This document shows, piece by piece, positions 35,170-47,241 of a stretch of DNA of 64,000 nucleotides. Where the stretch lies: contig CM067069.1 in the NCBI GenBank assembly GCA_033980235.1, positions 289,501 to 353,500 on the forward strand, given 5' to 3'. This DNA comes from Diadema setosum (taxonomy: Eukaryota; Echinodermata; Echinoidea; Diadematoida; Diadematidae). The translations under genes were made by a program, and so were the position numbers. Position 1 is the stretch's first letter, and every line of letters starts with the position of its first letter. Below the pieces are notes generated by a model. It was not told the DNA's origin. It did not search any database and saw only the letters and a program-made list of their open reading frames with translations.

Positions 35170-38100
35170 GTAGGCTAACTAGATCTAGATGTCTAACCAA
35201 ATGTTAGGAACGTTAGAGTTAGACCTATCTAGGGGCCTACTAGTAAACACTCGTTATCATGGTTACTGGCGTTAGTATAATCGCTGACTATAATTGCCAG
35301 GCATAATAAAATGCAAACCTACACGAGTCTACTCAGTCTACTCAGCTCATGAAGTTGATCGTAACCGCACCAGCGACTGAAGTCGAAGAGTGTTTTCTCT
35401 GTTTCACACTTTAAAGTTACCACACAGATATTGGTATGTGGGACTATTTATTAGACTCTATCACTTGGCTAGGGATTTTCACAGCTGCGCTGATTGAAAT
35501 AACTTTCATAGATTTTTGTGACATTATAGGAAAAGCTATACACAGAGTGGTATTGACCGATTCTGTGACGCGCTATCAGGGATGCCAAGTTCAAAAAATT
35601 TCTATGAGTGAGATTTTCATGACTCTGCATCTAAGCGCGCGCGCGAATGTGCGCGCGAACGACGGTGGGAGGGGTTTTCTACCCCTCCCACGGTATTGAG
35701 CTTTTTCAATTTTTAGCTCTTACGGTGCGGATCAGGTGCATACTTAAGTAACTTTTTTACTTATTTTGAAAGACAAAAGGGAAATATACCTTCAATTGCA
35801 ACTATCACTTCAATCCTTTGGGCCATGCTCATTATAATAGGCCCAAGTTGCAGACTTTGTCCAATGCGTGAGAAAATTGGATGCCATGCGTGAGATCGTG
35901 AGATGGCCCCCTAAATGCTTGAGTCTCACTCAGAATGCGTGAGACTTGGTAGCTCTGCGCTATGTGTATTTTTGGCATGGGCAGCGCCATTACGCGGTGT
36001 CTCAGCCGACCCCCCCTTCCCACTCCCCCCGGCTTGTGCCGAAAGGGTGGGTTGGGTGGTGGCGCGTCGTGTTAATGGGAACACCACCCTTCGTCCAAAG
36101 CCCCCCCACCCCCACCCCCCCGGTTTTGCCGAAAGGGTGCGTTGGGAGTGTTGGGTCGCGTCGCGTTGACTGGAACCCCACCCTTTGTCCAAAGCCCCCC
36201 CCCCCCCCCCCCCCGGTTTTGCCGAAAGGGTGCGTTGGTACTTTTTCTCATGTAATATTAAAAGATGAGTTTTTAATTTATATTTAACCTTCAAACAACC
36301 ATTTCAAAGAGGCTATCGTCCGGATCTAATATTTAGTTCGTCCAATGTTCATTTGGTCCAATATCCATTTGGTCTAATATCCATTTCTGTTTTACATTAC
36401 AGGGCATGGATCATGTGGATAATCGGTGGCTTATCTACAGTAGCTGCTGGGGGTGCTGGCCTGGCACCATGGGGGAGGGGCGAGGGACCCTAAACTTTAC
36501 CGTAATCTTATTTCATGTGTATGAACATATTTTTTTTCTCCCTCAATGAAGGGTCAGAGGGTAGTCCGTAGTCGTAGAAAAAGGCCCCCCCCAAAAAAAA
36601 AAAAAAAATAATAATAATAATAATAATAACCCAGTTGGTCATATAGACGAAACGATGATTGGACCAATGGTACCTGATTAGAACAGGAGGCTGGCTATTA
36701 GACCAAATGACAATAAGATCAATGGTTATTAGACTAAATGGGTGTAGACTAAATGATGATAGACAGACTAAGGCTAGACCAACTGGGCAATGGACCAAAC
36801 AAAATTAATGATGTGTACACCAAATTTATATTGGACAAATTTGGTTTTATTTTAGACCATTTGATGATTAGACTAAATGGAGTTAGACCAACTCATAATA
36901 GACCAAATTGGTATTTGATGATATAAAGTGGTGTTAGACCAAAAATAGACCAAATGGCTATTATTAGACGAATTGACTGTAGACCAAGTAGTAATTAAAC
37001 CAAATAACAATTAGACCAAACAGTAATTGGACGAAATGATGACCAGACCAACTGGTTATTAGACCAACTGATATTAAACAGTCTATTAGACCAACTGGCT
37101 GTAGACCAAGTGGTAATAGAGTGTAAACCGATGCGGACGATAGCCTCTTTGAAATGGTTGTTTGAAGGTTAGATATAAATTCAAAACTTGTCTTTTGATA
37201 TTTGGACAAAGGGTGGGGTTCCAGTCAACGCGACGCGACCCAACGCTCCCAATGCGCCCTTTCAGCAAAACCGGGGGGGGGGGGGCTTTGGACGAAGGGT
37301 GGTGTTCCCATTAACGCGACGCGCCACCACCCAACCCACCCTTTCGGCACAAGCCCTCCCCACCCCTCTCCCTACATTAGCAGCAGAATGAAAAACTGAT
37401 GCATGGTTGCTTTAGCCAATGGGCGTCTCGTACTGAGTGCGCGAATGCTTGCTTAGTGGGCGAACCTTTGTTACAAGTGCGCGATAAACATGTTGCCCGG
37501 GGGGTGGGGGAGAGTGGGGGGGTCGGCTGAGACACCGCAATTTGAGCTCATGGCTGCGCCCAGTGCCATAAAATGTCTGCTGCCCTCAACGAACCCGAAT
37601 CGGTCAATAGACATGATAGACAAACATGCAACAGCAGGTAGACTGAGTAGCACTTGGGTAGCTGGGCTTGTACACAGTCAATTTGCTGCATATCTCTTGA
37701 ATGGAATTACTGAAAAGAAAATAATTATGAGACTGAAAAGAGATTTATAAAACAGGGGCGGTTCTTGGGGGGGGGGGGGGCACACCAGAAGCACACCTCC
37801 CCTTTATTTTTTGTTAAAACAAAAGAAATGTAAAAATAAAGATGGAGGGGGCACATGCACCCTCTTGAATTATGTAAAGGCGCCCCCCCCCCCTTTTGCG
37901 GAATTCCTGGATGATCTGCTCCTGCTGTAAGATGAACAAGCAGAGACTAATTTACTATTCAACAAAAGATGTGTGTCCAACAACACTGTAGATCTTGAAA
38001 ACAGACACAAAGTAACACTAACATGTGTGATAAAAGTTAAAGTTTGCTCCATGGTGTTTGCTTGAGATCTTTTTATTCTGTATTATATTTTTGTGTAGGC

Positions 38101-40752
38101 TACCTGGATGGATCAAGCCGTTGGTATGGGGATGCTGTCATTTGCAGGCATGGTGTTTGTCTACTACACATTCTGGATCATAGTCTTGGTGAGTAACTGA
38201 GCTCTCAGAAAAGACGTGCCCCCCCCCCCCCCCCTTGACAATTCTATAGTTAGTCTCATTCTTCCAGACAGGTTAATCAAGCTGAGTGAGAAAGCCCCAG
38301 ACATATTGGCTCCACTAGCATGGTTGTTAGATTGGTGTCTTCTTTTTTTTTCCATATTCTAATGGCAAAAATAAGAGGTACAGTGAGTGAATTTTAATAC
38401 GAAATAGTTTTATATCTGTTTGAAAACAGGAGTGAAAGTCTGAACAATGAAATGAATGTTCTTCCAGTGTATTTTTATTCAATGTGGGGCCTACTATCTG
38501 ACTGATTGGGAAACCACTGGAAAAAAAAGGCAACAAATAACAAATTTGTGAAAGTCACAGGAAACGTACATAATTTGACAATTGTGACTCTTTAAACATC
38601 TGTAAACTTTATGTTAGTTGTAACCCATGTGACTGTCAGTTGTCTGATTACAGAGAGGCGGCAATGCATGTGAAATACTCTTTGCTAGATTCCATACATC
38701 ATATGATGATATTTCTTGATTTGTCCGATAGAAATACTCTGTACATTGACTTGAAAACAGTGCAACATGAAACTTTCCCATCATTTTGAAGATTGTTCTC
38801 TTGACCAAATTTGAAATGAGTTATGGATCTTGAATGTTTTAATACAGCTTATTGTTTCATGCAAATTGACTGAAATATTGGTTAATTACCTTTTGGCGAG
38901 ATTGAACTGAAGCATTGATCAGTGTTTAAGTTCATATGGTACAGCCATTACTGAACTCTCACCTTCATTTCTGATGTCCCATTTTCTCCTTTGTGTCAGC
39001 CATTCATCGATGCTGATCAAATTGTTCATCAGCTTTTCCCTCCAAGAAAGTATGCAGTGATTGTCCCCTTTGTAGCTGGTGGCGTAGCTTTACTCATTGT
39101 TGGTAAGTGAAATCAAAGCAGATCATCATATGGAGACAGTGTGGTGCATATATTTACAGGGATGGTGGAACATTTTACAGAATGGAACCATTGGAATTTC
39201 ATGGGTGTTGTGATAATTTTATTCCAATTTTATCCCCAAAGTTTTCTTTTTCTGATTTTATTATTATTATTATTATTATTATTATAATTATTATTAATAC
39301 TTTAATGTGCTGCTGTCCCAGTTCCCCCAACCCCCTAGTTCTGTGGCCCTTGATTTATAAACTTAGAAAGATCATATCTACTAGGCATACCACAAAACAG
39401 CTAACAGATAAACTAACCTAAGTACAATAGTCATCTTTTGTCATAAAGCCATAAAATGTCATATTTAGACAAAGTAATTAGCTGAAAATTTAGCATTGAT
39501 ATTGATTGTGAATGTTCAGGTATGATTGTGACTATAACTGACTCAACTAAGGTTTAAGTCACATATAAATTATAATCAATCAAGTAAAACTTGTACTTAA
39601 TCATATCATTTGTTGCAATAATATAAGAGTAAAGCTACTTGTTTGTACTGACTGCATGAATTTAGTGCAAGACTAGTGGTGACATTTCAATTGGAAAAAG
39701 AGTGGTCAATTTTACTTTTTGCTGTAAGTTATATAAATTGAAATGTATGACAGTCAAAGGATCATGTTACTTAATACAAGTGGTAACCATGATATTGATG
39801 CATAATGCATTTTCAAGTTCTTGATTGTCATAAAGTAACAGTTTGACTGGGGGCTGGCCAAAGTGGATTCATTTAAATCTTTATAAAAATGCACTTCATT
39901 TAGGAGTCATTTCTAAAATCTCTTCCTCCATTTATGTCATGCAGCAACTCCAACTTTCTAATTTGACTCATTTTTGTCAGATGAAAAAAAAAATGTGTAT
40001 ATATAGATAGTGTATTGGATGGGAAAAAGAAGAAATTAAAGATGTCACTTTACACGAGTCTCTTCAAAGAATGCAGCAAATTCTCTTTAGCAGTAATGCA
40101 AGGAATATTGTATGTGTTTGAGATGCTCAACACACTACATCTCCTTATCAGCTATTTTCATTATAATTACTGGTAGTTGAGTGAAAAAAAGTACCAAGTT
40201 TCAATGAAATTATTCTAGAAATATATTTATGAGTCTTATTTGTCCAATTATATGGCACATATTCAAGCCATTCTGAGTAGCATCATAGCAAAAATTACAA
40301 TTTTCAAACAAAGCGTATAAACCTTGCATGTTATTTGATTAACAAAAAATGAATAAAATACAAGAATATTTAAAAAAAATTGCTTTTATTTGATGCATGT
40401 TATTCTATAAAAATGCAAGTTTTGGAGGTGCCCCTTCCAAAGTACCCAACCTGGCCTAGTTAGGACTAATATGTGGATACAGAGTTGTTTATTTGTATAC
40501 ACTCTTTTAAAAGAGAGCATCTATCAAAACTCTTGTTGTACAAGTCTTCAGTAAACTGCCTCCATAGTAAGTGTGGTGACCCCTCAACACAGAATCTCTT
40601 CATGTACATCATGTGCTGTCAATAAGATTATCTGAATTAGCAACTTTCTTAATTCTAATAGAAAATCCTTCTGACTGTTTCTGCTTTCTTGGTCTTTTCT
40701 AGGTCATGTCATTCTCTTCATGATGTTCTTCACAAAGCCCAAGAAGTCATAG
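35167..40752 (+). CDS. DPM2: Dolichol-phosphate mannosyltransferase subunit 2
   Basis: Four coding exons: ATG alone at 35167-35169 (donor GTAGGC), 38099-38188 (acceptor TTGTGTAG, donor GTGAGT), 39000-39102 (acceptor TTGTGTCAG, donor GTAAGT) and 40703-40752 (acceptor TTTTCTAG, stop TAG). They give 81 residues against 84 in human DPM2. The start reads MATWMDQAVG. Two membrane helices lie at about residues 11-31 and 50-74, joined by the family hallmark PFIDADQIVHQLFPPRKYAV. The last residues KPKKS form a KxKxx ER-retrieval signal. DPM2 is the small ER-membrane subunit that stabilises the DPM1/DPM3 dolichol-phosphate-mannose synthase, which supplies mannose for N-glycans, GPI anchors and O-/C-mannosylation. 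Intron 1 (2.9 kb) holds a CAGGG element and a large foldback. If exon 1 is wrong, translation would start at the ATG at 38108. Candidate poly(A) signal at 41929-41934. Confidence 0.92.
35577..35957. mobile_element. CAGGG-ended element with 6-bp target duplication (copy 1)
   Basis: Left end CAGGGATGCCAAGTT; right end, reverse-complemented, CAGAGCTACCAAGTCTCA. Flanked by exact CGCTAT repeats (35571-35576 and 35958-35963). The 381-bp interior contains GTGAG-type iterations and a perfect hairpin GTGGGAGGGGT/ACCCCTCCCAC at 35664-35690. Non-coding. The CAGGG end and 6-bp duplication fit a hAT-type transposon (inference). Confidence 0.78.
35974..37567. mobile_element. Large foldback element in DPM2 intron 1
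   Basis: Inverted arms at about 35974-36325 and 37130-37567 share GCGGTGTCTCAGCCGACC, TGCCGAAAGGGTGGGTTGGG, CGCGTCGCGTTGACTGGAAC and ACCATTTCAAAGAGGCTATC. The left arm has one extra tandem module, and the right arm has about 140 bp inserted at 37356-37495. The core (36330-37125) is an irregular iteration of TTAGACCAAATGG-type words in both orientations. Poly-C/G runs mark module joints. No coding capacity seen. Confidence 0.7.
37751..37925. mobile_element. CAGNGGCGG-ended MITE, copy 2
   Basis: Starts CAGGGGCGGTTCTTGGGG. It shares the ACAAAAGAAA, GGGGCAC.TGCACCCTC and GCGGAATTCCTGG phrases with the other copies. Lies in DPM2 intron 1 about 170 bp before exon 2. Confidence 0.6.
39256..39298. 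repeat. (TTA)n microsatellite in DPM2 intron 3
   Basis: About 13 ATT triplets with one interruption. Confidence 0.9.
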
Positions 40753-40899
40753 CGCTACTTCAAATGTTATCCAAGGACATTTTAATTTTCAAGGGTTCTG
40801 CCAAGAGAGTACAATGTATGTATGTGGTATTTCTAATATCTGCTGCAATATGTAAATAATGAAGCTTTACTATTTCACATACTTCAACAACACAAACTA

Positions 40900-40930
<31 letters not shown>

Positions 40931-41710
40931 TAATACACACACATCAGAGTGGCGGGAGATAGAATCTGACCTCCCTGCACACTGTGAAATGCACATGGTA
41001 TTGCAAGATTTTTTTTTTTTTTTTAAATTGCATAATACACCAACACATGCATTGGTACAGAGTGAGCTACTGCAAGCAGCTTTTCACCTTATAAATGAAT
41101 GCACACACAAAGACAGATATACATGTACATGTACATGATGCGAAACAGTAATAACCGATACGTGTAGAAGTGGCTTGCAGTACTTGAAACATTACATGAT
41201 GATCCATTAGCCTGGTCTTTTCATGTAAATATTCAGGAATAGATGTGATTTCATATAATGATAGGAGTACTGGAGGAATTTCATCAATGGGAAAATCAAC
41301 TCAGTGAGGAATGGACAAGAGGTTTTTCCTCTGAGTCTATCTTGACCCAGGTGTGTGAACTGGTTACAACATTGTGTAATGGCAGGACCCTCTAGAAGAC
41401 ACAGAAAACGCCATCAGTAGTGATACATGTAATAACTTTGTCATTATGATGACGAGCATAATATGTGACTTATCAACATGCTACCAACTGTGATGAAATC
41501 AGAGACTTAATTTAATAAGCCTTGAAATGAGATGATATAGCTGAAAACTGAAAATACTTGAGTGAAAAAAGTTTGATATCTTCATTTTAACATTCTGGCA
41601 TCCTAATGTCGAAGGTTTAGAATGTTCTGAAATTTTCAGGAAATCCATTTTGGACTTCTTCTATCAAACTGTGCATTGATTCAGTTTTTGTGTCTGATAG
41701 ATGCTACATG
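40753..41710 (+). other. DPM2 3' UTR and flank
   Basis: Begins at the DPM2 stop. Includes a (CA)n run at 40904-40930, a T-run at 41010-41025 and no competing frame. The first clear AATAAA beyond the MITE at 41711-41845 is at 41929-41934, so the UTR may extend through that element. Confidence 0.45.
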
Positions 41711-41845
41711 CAGGGGCGGATCCAGGAATTCCGTAAAGGGGAGGCGCCTTTACAAAATTAAAGGGGGTGCACCCCCCCTTCCCATTTTTCCCTTTTATCT
41801 CTTTTGTTTTAACACAAAATAAAGAGCCCCCCGGATCCGCCACTA
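41711..41845. mobile_element. CAGNGGCGGATCC-ended MITE, copy 3
   Basis: Left CAGGGGCGGATCCAGGAATT and right, reverse-complemented, TAGTGGCGGATCCGGGGG. The ends are flanked by an exact 7-bp CTACATG repeat (41704-41710 and 41846-41852). At 135 bp it is the cleanest member of the family here. Non-coding. Confidence 0.82.
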
Positions 41846-41934
41846 CTACATGTATTGTACAAGAGATGTAACATTAGTGACTTGCCAGAATATCCCTATT
41901 TGAAATGCTCAGTTGAATAATAAAAAATTGTACA

Positions 41935-44065
41935 ATGTAATTACATTTTCTCTGTTTTTTTCTGAAAATGAATGATGCCTGAAATACTTCAATAGCCAGC
42001 ACTTCTTCAGTTTTGATTTTTCTTTTGTAAAGTCAAAAGCAAACAAACAAACAATAATTTTTGTATGCACGCAGAAAATTGATGAAAACTGATGAAAGAG
42101 TATAATCTTGTTAGTCTGAACTAATCATAGTTTTACAACAGTGATTATGCAATGCACTTGTGTCACTTGTGCACTGTATCCCAGAAATATGTGGCCTTCT
42201 TTACTGTACATGTGTTATGAGTGACCATTGATAAAATTTGGACAAAGATATACATTTTTAAATGGAAACCATGTCATCTTTGTGTCTTTTCTTCGTTCTT
42301 TTTGTTTTGTATTAAATTCTACTGTTGTTCATGCCTTCATAAATCACTGACAATCATCACTCAGCTGAACAACCACACATTCCAACATCATGGGGCATTG
42401 CAATCTTGACGTGGGTTCCAAACTGCATGCATTTATGTTACACACACCTCGGCTCGCCAACAGGTGGCGCTATTTCTATAACACTGTGGGGGGGGGGGGG
42501 GGGAGTTTCATAGGCATAATTCACAAAGGACAACCAATGCATAATTTCTGTATGTCATGTTCTATGAGGTATGGTTTTTTTTTTTTTCCATCAATTCTGG
42601 CTTTCAGTTCCTGGAAGGTAAAGTGTAAAACAGTCTTTATTTCTGTCTGAATAACTTTAAAATAATGATCAACCACATATATTAGGATTTGAGACTGGGC
42701 ATTTTAACTTGAACAACAACAACAACAACAACAACAACAAAACCACACAAGAAATGAAAATGTCAAGATTAAGTGTACAAAGTAGGCCCTACATGGTAAG
42801 TATGAGTCCATGACATTGGCACCATGAACTCACTTGATCATTTATATATTCATATTGACTGAAAATTTGTGAAAATTAGCAAAACTTCACAATTTCATAA
42901 CTTTCTTAATTTGTACCGACCTTTTATCAAATTTGAACTGTTGTGCTAATAAAATTTTACTCTTTCTTATATATGAGACTAACTTTTAGCTACATGCACT
43001 GTAGTCTGGAATTCCTCTTTAGGAGTCAATGAAATTAAAATGAGAAATGGATGTCGCCATGGGTAACTGCAATTTGTTTCAATTATGTAAAAGTCACCAA
43101 TAATTTGTAACTCTCCCATTCAATTTAACAAGAAAGATGATGCAAATTTTGCAAGTACATTGTATTACAAAACACTAGAATTTCCTCTTCAGAGCAGTGA
43201 CCTTGCATCACAGCTCCAAATAGCAAATTTATAGCATGTATCCTCTTCTTTTTTCACATATAAAGCACAAGTACACGGTAATGATAATTCATATCAATAG
43301 TGGTGTGAGGTGATTACATATACAAGTACTATAATTTCATTCAGTTTTCATAGCAATTGTGAGTTAGGGTTTTTTAATCATCTGAAATGTAAAAATCCTG
43401 CAACTTTCTCATGTTTACCTATATTTTAAAGGAAACTGTAACTTGTATGGTTGTATACTTGCTATGACTATATCAACGTATGCCTTCGTTCTATTCTTGG
43501 AAAAAACAAAACGAAACAAAAACCAAAGCTAATTGCAGCTAAACCAGGATAACTCAAGAGATTTATTCTTTTGTATCTGATATATATAGTCAGTTTGTAG
43601 TCTGAATGCAGTTCATGTAAATGATGGATATTCAATACATCCGTTCTTGAATCAGCAGCATGGTGTGATGGTGATAACAAATGTCACAATTCAATGCATT
43701 GATCATGTCTGGAAATCAGTGGCTGTGTCATTTCCCCTTCGAGGTGTTGTGAGCAGGGGTGCGCGGAACCGGGGGAGGGGTTCCCTGCACATCTCGCAGC
43801 CCCCACCCCAGGGCCTGTAAAACATTCCGCGGCCGCCATGAGTGTAAATGATTTATTGTCTCATTGCTTTAGCTGGTAATAAGTAGGCCTATACTCTAGA
43901 CGTGTTGAATGTTGTTCCGCGGGTGGAACTTCTGGAAGGGGCGTGGTCTGTTGTTAATCCAACAGGCACGGAAAAACAACAACAACCAACAATATTTAAT
44001 CGTCAAGAAAAAATGAGCCGGGAGTCATTGTGGATACATGCATGATCCGCATACAGAGTAATATA
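41935..44065. other. Gene-free stretch
   Basis: Contains G-run 42488-42503, (AAC)n at 42712-42741 and otherwise AT-rich single-copy-looking DNA. No exon supported. Confidence 0.4.
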
Positions 44066-44594
44066 CAGTAAACCTCGCATAAGTCGACATCGCATTTACC
44101 AGTCGACAACTCGCTTAAGTCGACACGATAAAAAAGTCCCGAGTTTTGCCTTTGTTATTCCTTAAAAATTTCCTCGTCTTAGTCGACATTCATAAGTCGA
44201 CATGTCGCGTAAGTCGACCTGATTTTTCAGTGCCAACTGAGCTGAAATACGTGTTAATTCCCTCGTCTAAGTCGACATAATTTTTCGCTCGAAATCTTAT
44301 CGCCATTCTCTGAAAAAGAATTGTTTTCCCGCTCCGATTCGCTGCATTTCTACTCGGTAATTCACTAGCGTACGGCGCGGTAGCGTTCGCGCCATGCGTC
44401 CATTGTCTTGTATGCCAGAATAGAAAGGGCATACACTTATTTACACTGGAGTATTACATGTAGTACCCAAGGCAGTTCACTTTACCCCTTTTCTCCCTCT
44501 CGTTATTCTCAAAAGCACAAATTTTGTACACCTATATGTCCCAGTAGGTATTCATTATCCGAACATGAAATAGGTGTTTTTGTTAGTCCGAATA

Positions 44595-45120
44595 CAGTGC
44601 ACTCCCGTTATAACGAAATGCTCGGGACCGGCAGTTTTCTTTCGTTATAACGAAATTTCGTTATAACCGAACAAATACAATATATAACGAAAACAAGAAA
44701 ACCACATATATTCTGTTTGCTGAATACTTATCATACACTGGAAAGCTATGTGAAATGTGATGGGATAATTGTATCACAATAATAAACGCAACTTCCCCTC
44801 AGAAACTGTGCGTGACACAAAGAGCGAACACACAGTGGTGTGAAGCGTTCACCCATGCAGAGAAGCTATAAATGCTTGTTCCGCTACGAATTTTCAAAAG
44901 TAATTCGCATTTCGTTATAACGGAGCACATTTCTTTTGTTTTTCTTTGTCTGTGGCGCTCGGAAAAGACTTCGTTATAACGGAAATTTCGCTGTAACCGT
45001 GTTCGTTATAAGCGAATTTTTTACCATAGACTTTAATGGTGATAATTTTGGGACCAGAAGATTTACTTCGTTATAACGAAATTTCGTTATAACCGTGTTC
45101 GTTATAACGGGAGTGCACTG
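44595..45120. mobile_element. TA-flanked CAGT-ended MITE with TTATAACG iterations (nested)
   Basis: Termini are perfect inverted repeats over CAGTGCACTCCCGTTATAAC. TA dinucleotides flank both ends (44593-44594, 45121-45122). TTCGTTATAACGAAATTTCG-type motifs occur in both subterminal regions. The 526-bp element is inserted inside the 44066-47241 element, so it is the younger insertion. Confidence 0.88.
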
Positions 45121-45158
45121 TATTCTAACGTCAATTATTCTGAAGCGGTATAAGAAAC

Positions 45159-45339
45159 CTGGGCCCTGTTTCATAAAGCTGTTCGTAAAGTTACGAACGA
45201 CTTACGAGCGACTGGTGATCAGTTCTGATGCGCTATACTTATCAGAATTTCCATAATTCAGCACAAGAACTGATCACCAGTCGCTCGTAAGTCGTTCGTA
45301 ACTTTACGAACAGCTTTATGAAACACCTCCCTGGGCCCT
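45159..45339. mobile_element. GGGCCCTGTTTCAT hairpin element
   Basis: Two arms of about 66-70 bp (45161-45226 and 45266-45339), nearly perfect inverted copies, surround a 39-bp loop. Each arm itself contains smaller palindromes (TTCGTAAAGTTACGAA). A single related arm is at 34488-34530. Confidence 0.8.
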
Positions 45340-45359
45340 TTCTAGAAAATTTATTAAAA

Positions 45360-46390
45360 TGCAACTAATAATGCAACTCAAAAAATCAAATGCAGGTGTA
45401 TTAAAATTTAATCACACGCAACTTTTGCATTTAAACGCAAGTGCGTTGCTGAAAAGACTTTCGTTTGATATATCATATGAAACTAGAAAATAATTGTAGA
45501 ACCTGAAACTCAATTGCGTTTAAACGCAACTCTAAAACTTAAATGCAAGTCCATCAAATCACACGCAACGATGTATTTAAACGCAAGAGCGTTGCAGAGA
45601 ATCTACGTATTAAGACTTACGGTTTTCGTACGAAACTAGAAACTGCGTTTAAAAGCATCTCTATACATCTACGGAAGTGCGTTATTGTTGAAAAGACTTG
45701 CATTACTTTTTTTTTATTATTTCCTAAGCAAAATCTAAAATTAAACGCAACTCTGAAAATCAAATGGAAGTCCATCAAATCACACGGAACGCTGAAAAGA
45801 CTTGCGTTTGATAATCATACGAAAGTAGAAAATTGTAGGGAACTTTTTAAAACTCATTTGCGTTTAAACGCAACTCTAAAAATCAAATGTAAAAGTCCAT
45901 CAAATCACACGTAACGCTGTATTTAAACGCAAGAGCGTTGCAGAGAAGACTTGCGGTTTTGTACGAAACTATAAGAAACTGCGTTTAAACGCATCTCTAA
46001 ACATCTACGGAAGTGTGTTATTGTTGAAAAGACCTGCAGTATTTTTTATTTCGTAAGCAAAATTAAAATTGAACGCAACTCTGAAAATCAAATGCAAGTC
46101 CATCAAATCACACGGAACGCTGAAAAGACTTGCGTTTGATAATCGTAAGAAACTAGAAAATAATTGTAGGAAATTTATACTCGATTGCGTTTAAACGCAA
46201 CTCTAAAAATCAAATGCAAGTCCATGAAATCACAAGCAACGCTGTATCTAAAACGCGAGAGCGTTGCAGAAAAGACTTGCGGTTTTTGTCAGAAACTAGA
46301 AACTGCGTTTAAACGCATAAAAATTCACGGAAGTGCGTTATTTTTGAAAAGACTCGCATTATTTTTTATTTTGTAACGGAACTTTCGCCG
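45360..46390. repeat. About 330-bp tandem array with GCGTTTAAACGC palindromes
   Basis: About three degenerate units. Perfect 12-bp palindromes GCGTTTAAACGC occur at 45516, 45860, 45981, 46187 and 46305, each next to AACTCTAAAAATCAAATGCA or AAGACTTGCG phrases. Open frames across it are repeat translations. Confidence 0.85.
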
Positions 46391-47241
46391 TGACCGAACT
46401 TAGTCTGCACTCGCAAGAAAAAGACATCGCAACATTTACACGTTTCAAACTACCGAAACGCATGCTGCTTCACGAAATGTCAATGAAAAAATGATAACAA
46501 ATTATTTGTAAAGTTCACCCTGCCGAAGGTCTCAGTCCAAAGTTAAATTAGTCCGACAATGGAAAGAGGTTTGTTTTTAGGAAGGTTAGTAGTCCGAAAG
46601 ATGTCGTTTTCGGATGAACAAACTTTTCTTCTTCTTTTGATTTCAGACGGTCCCGCGCCGTACAGTGCGGTAATGTTGCGAATCGGAGCGCGAGAACAAT
46701 TCATTTTCAGAGTATGTCAATAGAAATTTATGCAAAACAAAATTAATAATGCGACTTAGGGAAGGAAAATCACACATATTTCAACTCAGTCGGCACTGAA
46801 AAATTATCTCGACAGAATCATACGAAATCACACACATATCTTCGCAGCAACGCACTTGAATTTAAATCGCAAAGTTTCATGCAATTTGGGGAATTTGCGT
46901 TTGATATTTCAAATTAAATTTAAAACATTAAGTGTCTAGAAACGGGCCTAGGTTTCCGATCCCGCTCTCTCAAAATCTCTCTAGGGATTTGGGATTTGTG
47001 CGTTGTCGTTAGGTACTAACCCGCGCGAGATTTATGCATGAACTAAAACATTATTGTTGCCGATGTCAGTAGGCATGTTTTCGCGGCAGAAGGAGTAAGA
47101 TTTGGGTCGCGATCCGCATCGTGATCCAAATCTTACTCTGTACAGGGGAAATAAGTTTTCATTTACAAGTCGACAAAATAGTCGCGTAATTCGACGTGTT
47201 TTTCTCAGTCCCGATTATGTCGACTTACGCGAGGTTGACTG

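Larger units (their letters stand above)
44066..47241. mobile_element. Long-TIR CAGT-ended element with AAGTCGAC iterations
   Basis: Left CAGTAAACCTCGCATAAGTC and right, reverse-complemented, CAGTCAACCTCGCGTAAGTC. Both are bordered by TA (44064-44065 and 47242-47243). The inverted similarity continues inward for at least about 330 bp on the left (44066-44395, through GCTCCGATTCGC and GTACGGCGCGG) and correspondingly from about 46640 on the right. AAGTCGAC words repeat at both ends. The interior holds a nested CAGT element (44595-45120), a hairpin (45159-45339) and a tandem array (45360-46390). No transposase frame remains. Confidence 0.75.

Noticed and set aside
35946..36287. Pro-rich proteins on both strands
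   Set aside because: They arise from the poly-C/G modules of the foldback arms.
45543..46376. Lys/Asn-rich frames
   Set aside because: Translations of the tandem array with GCGTTTAAACGC palindromes; frames break at unit borders.
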